10,924 nucleotides of DNA. It comes from Dorea sp. Its GTDB lineage: Bacteria > Bacillota_A > Clostridia > Lachnospirales > Lachnospiraceae. The position numbers and the translations under genes were made by a program. Every line of letters begins with the position of its first letter. The stretch's first letter is position 1. The DNA lies in the NCBI GenBank assembly GCA_016295505.1, contig JAEDLC010000061.1, positions 1-10,924 on the forward strand. Reading direction: 5' to 3'. The notes beneath the pieces were generated by a model that was not told the DNA's origin, searched no databases, and was given only the letters and a program-made list of their open reading frames with translations. Of this stretch, positions 7,369-10,924 are shown one piece after another.

Positions 7369-8586
7369 ATGAAAGCTTATGAAAGATTACTAAAATATGT
7401 AGTCATCCGTACACCAAGTGATGAAAACAGTGATACGGTACCTTCATCCCAATGCCAGTTTGATCTGGCAAAAGTCCTGGAAGCAGAGATGAAAGAACTG
7501 GGACTTACAGACGTCTTCCTGGACGACCAGTGTTATCTGTATGGAAAACTTCCTGCAACCGAAGGCTATGAAGACAAACCGGTCATCGGATTTATTGCTC
7601 ATATGGATACCGTATCCGACTTCTGTGATCACGACATCAAACCAGTCATCACAGAAAACTATGACGGAGAAGAACTGGCTCTTGGGGACAGCGGAATCAG
7701 CTTAAGCCCGGAGACCTTTGCTCACCTGAAGGATCTGAAAGGACAGACACTCATTACTTCTGACGGAACCACCGTGCTTGGAGCCGATGACAAGGCCGGT
7801 ATTGCCGAGATTCTTACAATGATCGAGCGTTTGCAGAACGAAAATATCCCACACGGTCCACTGCGTGTTGCATTTACTCCGGATGAAGAGATCGGTACCG
7901 GCGCATCTCACTTTGATGTAGAGCGTTTCAACGCTGACTATGCATACACACTGGACGGAAGTACAGAGGGCGAGATTCAGTACGAGAACTTCAATGCCTG
8001 CAAGGCAGATTTCCACATCAAGGGATTCAATGTTCATCCTGGTACTTCCAAGGATACCATGATCAATGCAAGCCTTGTTGCCATGGAGATCAACTCTATG
8101 CTTCCGGGTATGGAAACACCACGCGGAACCGAGGATTACGAAGGTTTCTATCATCTGACAAGTATGAACGGTGAAGTTGGAGAAGCAACTCTGAATTATA
8201 TTGTAAGAGATCATGACAAGAACTTCTTTGAAGCGAGAAAGCGCACACTCAGACTGATCGAGAAAGACATGAATGAGAAATGGGGCGAAGGCACCGTAAC
8301 TCTCACCATTACGGATCAGTATAAGAACATGGCAGAGATTATCGCAGACTGCATGCATCTGGTTGACAATGCAAAAACTGCCTGCGAAAAAGCCGATGTT
8401 GCACCGCTGGTAATCCCAATCCGTGGCGGCACAGACGGATGCCAGTTAAGCTTCAAGGGTCTTCCTTGTCCGAATCTCGGAACCGGCGGACACGCTTACC
8501 ATGGCCCATATGAGCACATTACCGTTGAAGGCATGGATAAGAGTGTAGACGTTATTACAGAACTCGTAAAATTATACGCTGAATAA
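7369..8586 (+). CDS. pepT: Peptidase T (tripeptide aminopeptidase)
   Basis: PepT is a cytoplasmic dizinc exopeptidase (M20B) that removes the N-terminal residue of tripeptides, feeding amino acids from peptide uptake or protein turnover. The 405-residue protein is of family length and keeps the catalytic set: H78 and D80 in HMD, bridging D140 in LGADDKAG, E173-E174 in TPDEEIGTG, D196 in TLDGS, and H378 in HAYHGPYE, closely matching the numbering of the E. coli enzyme. The frame is open upstream to 7219, but MKAYERLLKY is the conserved PepT N-terminus and AAGGGGA lies 8 nt before ATG 7369, while a predicted promoter lies inside the upstream part; so 7369 is chosen. It is transcribed alone, divergent from murE and convergent with yitT. 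Confidence 0.97.
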   Translation: MKAYERLLKYVVIRTPSDENSDTVPSSQCQFDLAKVLEAEMKELGLTDVFLDDQCYLYGKLPATEGYEDKPVIGFIAHMDTVSDFCDHDIKPVITENYDGEELALGDSGISLSPETFAHLKDLKGQTLITSDGTTVLGADDKAGIAEILTMIERLQNENIPHGPLRVAFTPDEEIGTGASHFDVERFNADYAYTLDGSTEGEIQYENFNACKADFHIKGFNVHPGTSKDTMINASLVAMEINSMLPGMETPRGTEDYEGFYHLTSMNGEVGEATLNYIVRDHDKNFFEARKRTLRLIEKDMNEKWGEGTVTLTITDQYKNMAEIIADCMHLVDNAKTACEKADVAPLVIPIRGGTDGCQLSFKGLPCPNLGTGGHAYHGPYEHITVEGMDKSVDVITELVKLYAE

Positions 8587-8608
8587 AATCATTTCTATTA
8601 CATAACAA

Positions 8609-8668
8609 AGGGACTGCTGCAACATATAGAATACTCCCTGTGAGCTTTCTACATCTGCGACAGTCCCT
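8609..8668 (-). terminator. 60-nt imperfect hairpin between convergent pepT and yitT, probable terminator
   Basis: The arms AGGGACTG (8609-8616) and CAGTCCCT (8661-8668) pair perfectly. Inside them, a second helix of about 12 pairs (8619-8631 with 8647-8658, one bulged base) is complete only when read on the minus strand, where G-U pairs replace A-C mismatches. The loop is 15 nt. Leftward RNA would leave CCCUUUGUUAUG after the stem, a weak U tract; rightward RNA has no U tract. The simplest reading is the yitT terminator, possibly also limiting pepT read-through. A dispersed palindromic repeat is the alternative. Confidence 0.5.
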
Positions 8669-8711
8669 CATTACGTATACATTTTCCAAAATCACACAGA
8701 CCGATCAGTGA

Positions 8712-9581
8712 TCAGATCTCCGAGATTTCTTCTTTGAACCCTTCTCCCACTACTTCATTGGATTCCATAATGATCGTGAATGCTTTCGGATCGATTTCAT
8801 GTACCATTTTTTTGATGGTATACATCTGCTTGTTATTGCAGGCACACATCACTACATCCTTGGGCTGTTTGGAGTAGCTTCCCACTCCCTTCAGGATAGT
8901 AGAACCTCTTCCGGAATATTCATCAATCCGCTTTGCGACTTCATCTCCATGCTCCGTCACGATCAGTGTCATCTTTCCTTCATCAATTCCGTACATGATC
9001 CGGTCCATAACGATCGCCATCAGATAGGTTACGATAATACCGTATATCAGTCCATCTACATCTTTAAATACCAATATGGTTCCCAGGATAATCGTACACA
9101 TATCCAGTCCAAATGTAATAATTCCCAGTGTAATATGTGGCTTCACTTTTTTGATTGCAACACTGATAAAGTCCTGACCGCCGGTGGAGGAGCCCCTCAT
9201 AAAGATGATGGCGTAGCCTGCGCCCGCCAGTATCCCCATACAGAGTGCAGCCAGAAACCGGCTTCCCTCATAGACCGGAAACAGAGGCGCTACATAATCC
9301 ATAAAGAAAGATGATATGATCATCGATTTTACAGACTTCAGGAAAAACTGTTTCCCCAGGAATTTATAGCAGAAGATCGACACCGGAACATTCAACAGAA
9401 TTGTTCCCGCACCGACCGGAAGTCCAAACAAGTGATACAAAATTATCGCGATCCCCGAAAAACCTGCAACCGGAAAGTTCGCATGCAATGCAAAATTATA
9501 TACACCTACCGCAATCAGGATACTTGCCCCAATATCTACAAGTATGTCAATCATTACCTCTTTCCAATTCATTGTCTTCAT
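8712..9581 (-). CDS. YitT-family membrane protein with C-terminal DUF2179 domain
   Basis: This 289-residue protein has the YitT layout: an N-terminal membrane region (about 10-195) with five to six hydrophobic segments (roughly 15-30, 41-70, 87-100, 108-128, 150-171, 177-193) followed by a soluble DUF2179 domain (about 200-285). The family signature RGSSTGGQDFIS is at 129-140, and the C-terminal domain carries GRGSTILKGVGSYS at 224-237. The substrate of the family is not established; some members have been suggested to act in transport, but nothing here proves that. ATG 9581 has AAAGGAG 10 nt upstream; a second ATG at 9572 is too far from it. It is transcribed leftward from its own gap downstream of dinB and ends facing pepT. 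No symbol is given because several YitT-like paralogues are common per genome. Confidence 0.9.
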   Translation of the reverse strand: MKTMNWKEVMIDILVDIGASILIAVGVYNFALHANFPVAGFSGIAIILYHLFGLPVGAGTILLNVPVSIFCYKFLGKQFFLKSVKSMIISSFFMDYVAPLFPVYEGSRFLAALCMGILAGAGYAIIFMRGSSTGGQDFISVAIKKVKPHITLGIITFGLDMCTIILGTILVFKDVDGLIYGIIVTYLMAIVMDRIMYGIDEGKMTLIVTEHGDEVAKRIDEYSGRGSTILKGVGSYSKQPKDVVMCACNNKQMYTIKKMVHEIDPKAFTIIMESNEVVGEGFKEEISEI

Positions 9582-9637
9582 ACCAATTCCACTCCTTTAC
9601 CCGACTGATTATCAAATCTCTTTTTTCCCCAATGCAC

Positions 9638-9679
9638 AAAAAAACAGCCGCAAACTATATATAATATAATCCGCAACTG
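9638..9679 (-). terminator. Strong intrinsic terminator after dinB, inside the yitT leader
   Basis: Read leftward, 9679-9664 pairs with 9660-9645 over 16 consecutive pairs (several G-U) around a 3-nt UAU loop, followed by seven U residues (9644-9638). On the plus strand the G-U pairs become A-C mismatches, so the structure is specific to leftward RNA. It begins 33 nt after the dinB stop and fits a dinB terminator. It also lies directly downstream of the predicted yitT promoter, so it could attenuate yitT. Confidence 0.8.
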
Positions 9680-9693
9680 CTCTTATGTGATTA

Positions 9694-9722
9694 AGTATAG
9701 CTACAATTAATTTACTTGTCAA
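9694..9722 (-). promoter_or_regulatory. Near-consensus sigma-A promoter reading toward yitT, overlapping the dinB end
   Basis: TTGACA (9722-9717), a 17-bp AT-rich spacer and TATACT (9699-9694) give a perfect -35, ideal spacing and 5 of 6 -10 match. The -35 box lies in the last sense codons of dinB and the dinB stop is inside the spacer. Predicted start near 9687, giving a yitT leader of about 105 nt that contains the terminator hairpin. Confidence 0.7.
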
Positions 9723-10920
9723 GGGGTGATTTTCCAGGGCCCTTCGTCACAATGTCTGTGCCGTATTTTCCCCGGATCTTTTCCAGTGCCGCATTCAACT
9801 GCCGCTTTTTCTTTCGTTTTTCTTCCGGCTCAAATTCCATGTCAAACAGACTCAGCTGTTCCGGTTCTCCTTCTTCTGAAAGTTTGGAACTGCGGATCCC
9901 CAAAAGTCGGATCGGTTCCCGATTCCACAACTCCCGGAAAAGTACCACTGATATTTCATAGATATCTGCATCCTGATTGGTTGGACGTTCAATCTGTTTT
10001 TGATGCGAAACACTGTCAAATGTATGATACTTGATCTCCACACTCAACATTCCCGCCTTCTGCCCGGCTTTTCTCAGTCTGCCTCCCACACTGGCTGCCA
10101 GTTCTTTCAATACAGCTTTTGCTTCCTCTTCCGTAACCACATCTTTTGGCAGTGTCGTAGAATTACCGATTCCTTTTGCCTCCGCCTTTTCCGTTTCTAC
10201 CATCGAATGGTCGATCCCATTGGCGAATTCCCACAGTTTTCTGCCATGGCTCTTCAGATGCAGTTCCAGTATCATAGGATCCGTATGGGCGAGATCCCCG
10301 ATTGTAAGAATCTCCAGCTTCTGCAGCGTCTCTACACTGGAGCGGCCTGCCATATAGAGCTCCCCGATCGGAAGCGGCCACATTTTTTCCGGGATCTCTT
10401 CCGGAAACAGTGTGTGTACTTTGTTCGGCTTTTCAAAATCAGATGCCATCTTTGCCAGAAGCTTATTGCCGGATATGCCGATATTTACCGTAAATCCAAA
10501 TCTCCGATACACTTCATTCTTGATCTCCAGTGCGCCTTCCACCGGAGAATGAAACCGTCCTGCAATCCCGGTAAAATCCATATAGCATTCATCCACGCTG
10601 ACCTGCTCGATTCTGTCTGTATAGCTTCGAAGGAAATCCATCAGCTTCTCACTGTATTGGTGGTACAGTCTATGATCCGGCGGCTCCATCCGAAGATTCG
10701 GGCACTTACGAAAAGCATTCACAACAGGTTCCCCCGTGTGAATGCCGTATTTTTTCGCCGGAATGGACTTTGCCAGCACCACACCATGGCGGGACTTCTG
10801 GTCCCCGCCGATAATCGCAGGTATGGTACGGATATCCACTCCGGCTCCGTGTTTCAATTGTTCTACTGCCGTCCAGCTAAGATAAGCAGAATTTACATCG
10901 ATATGAAATATTATTGACAC
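9712..10920 (-). CDS. dinB: DNA polymerase IV (Y-family, DinB)
   Basis: DinB is a low-fidelity translesion polymerase that extends past damaged bases. From GTG 10920 the protein is 402 residues. It begins with the HIDVNSAYLSW segment, giving metal-binding D8 and steric-gate Y13; SVDECYMDFTG at 108-118 supplies D110 and E111; GISGNKLLAKMASD at 148-161 is the palm/thumb motif; the helix-hairpin-helix and little finger regions follow to about 345. A sliding-clamp-binding motif QLSLF is at 355-359, followed by a basic tail. The start is uncertain: GTG at 10920 is the only start codon in the window, but the frame stays open to the edge (an Arg codon at 10923-10921, then a base compatible with ATG just outside), so MRVSIIFHID is possible. 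The promoter is not visible. Its last codons contain the -35 box of a leftward promoter. Confidence 0.95.
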   Translation of the reverse strand: MSIIFHIDVNSAYLSWTAVEQLKHGAGVDIRTIPAIIGGDQKSRHGVVLAKSIPAKKYGIHTGEPVVNAFRKCPNLRMEPPDHRLYHQYSEKLMDFLRSYTDRIEQVSVDECYMDFTGIAGRFHSPVEGALEIKNEVYRRFGFTVNIGISGNKLLAKMASDFEKPNKVHTLFPEEIPEKMWPLPIGELYMAGRSSVETLQKLEILTIGDLAHTDPMILELHLKSHGRKLWEFANGIDHSMVETEKAEAKGIGNSTTLPKDVVTEEEAKAVLKELAASVGGRLRKAGQKAGMLSVEIKYHTFDSVSHQKQIERPTNQDADIYEISVVLFRELWNREPIRLLGIRSSKLSEEGEPEQLSLFDMEFEPEEKRKKKRQLNAALEKIRGKYGTDIVTKGPGKSPLDK

Positions 10921-10924
10921 ACGC

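Noticed and set aside
9582..9687. Known riboswitch class in the yitT leader
   Set aside because: Apart from the terminator hairpin I cannot recognise any conserved aptamer motif; the leader is short, about 105 nt.
10000..10917. 305-codon open frame on the plus strand opposite dinB
   Set aside because: It is fully antisense to a well-conserved DinB gene, has no recognisable domain and its composition follows the dinB codons read backwards.

Overview
The window looks like chromosome from a low-to-mid GC Firmicute of class Clostridia, most likely a gut Lachnospiraceae. This is inferred from the protein styles (MurE, PriA, DinB, YitT, a YugP-type zinc peptidase), strong AGGAGG-type ribosome binding sites, and the gene order priA-def-fmt-zinc peptidase-rsmB, which is a familiar Clostridia arrangement. 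Every gene is a housekeeping type. I see no mobile element, CRISPR array, tRNA or rRNA.

Layout: (1) Bases 7212 down to 1 carry one tightly packed minus-strand gene set: murE (peptidoglycan precursor ligase), priA (replication restart helicase), def (peptide deformylase), fmt (Met-tRNA formyltransferase), a membrane zinc metallopeptidase of the YugP family, and rsmB (16S rRNA m5C methyltransferase), which runs off the left edge. murE and priA overlap by 11 bp and def and fmt are separated by 1 nt, so co-transcription and translational coupling are likely. def and fmt form a functional pair: Fmt puts the formyl group on initiator Met-tRNA and Def removes it from the finished protein. (2) A 156-bp divergent intergenic region (7213-7368) holds back-to-back promoters for murE (leftward) and pepT (rightward), with an inverted repeat between them. 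(3) pepT (7369-8586), the only plus-strand gene, encodes a tripeptide aminopeptidase. (4) A convergent 125-bp gap (8587-8711) contains a 60-nt imperfect hairpin. (5) yitT (8712-9581, minus) encodes a membrane protein of unknown substrate. (6) A 130-bp gap (9582-9711) contains a strong intrinsic terminator just downstream of a near-consensus promoter whose -35 box lies inside the end of dinB. (7) dinB (9712-10920, minus) encodes DNA polymerase IV; its start lies at or just beyond the right edge.

I did not find a clearly new multi-gene system. The items most worth a second look are non-coding: the promoter-terminator arrangement ahead of yitT, the long hairpin between pepT and yitT, the inverted repeat in the murE/pepT divergent region, and a perfect 10-bp inverted repeat inside the start of priA. 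Among proteins, MurE combines Lys-type-like scaffold motifs with diaminopimelate-type specificity residues. No gene-free stretch exceeds 300 bases.
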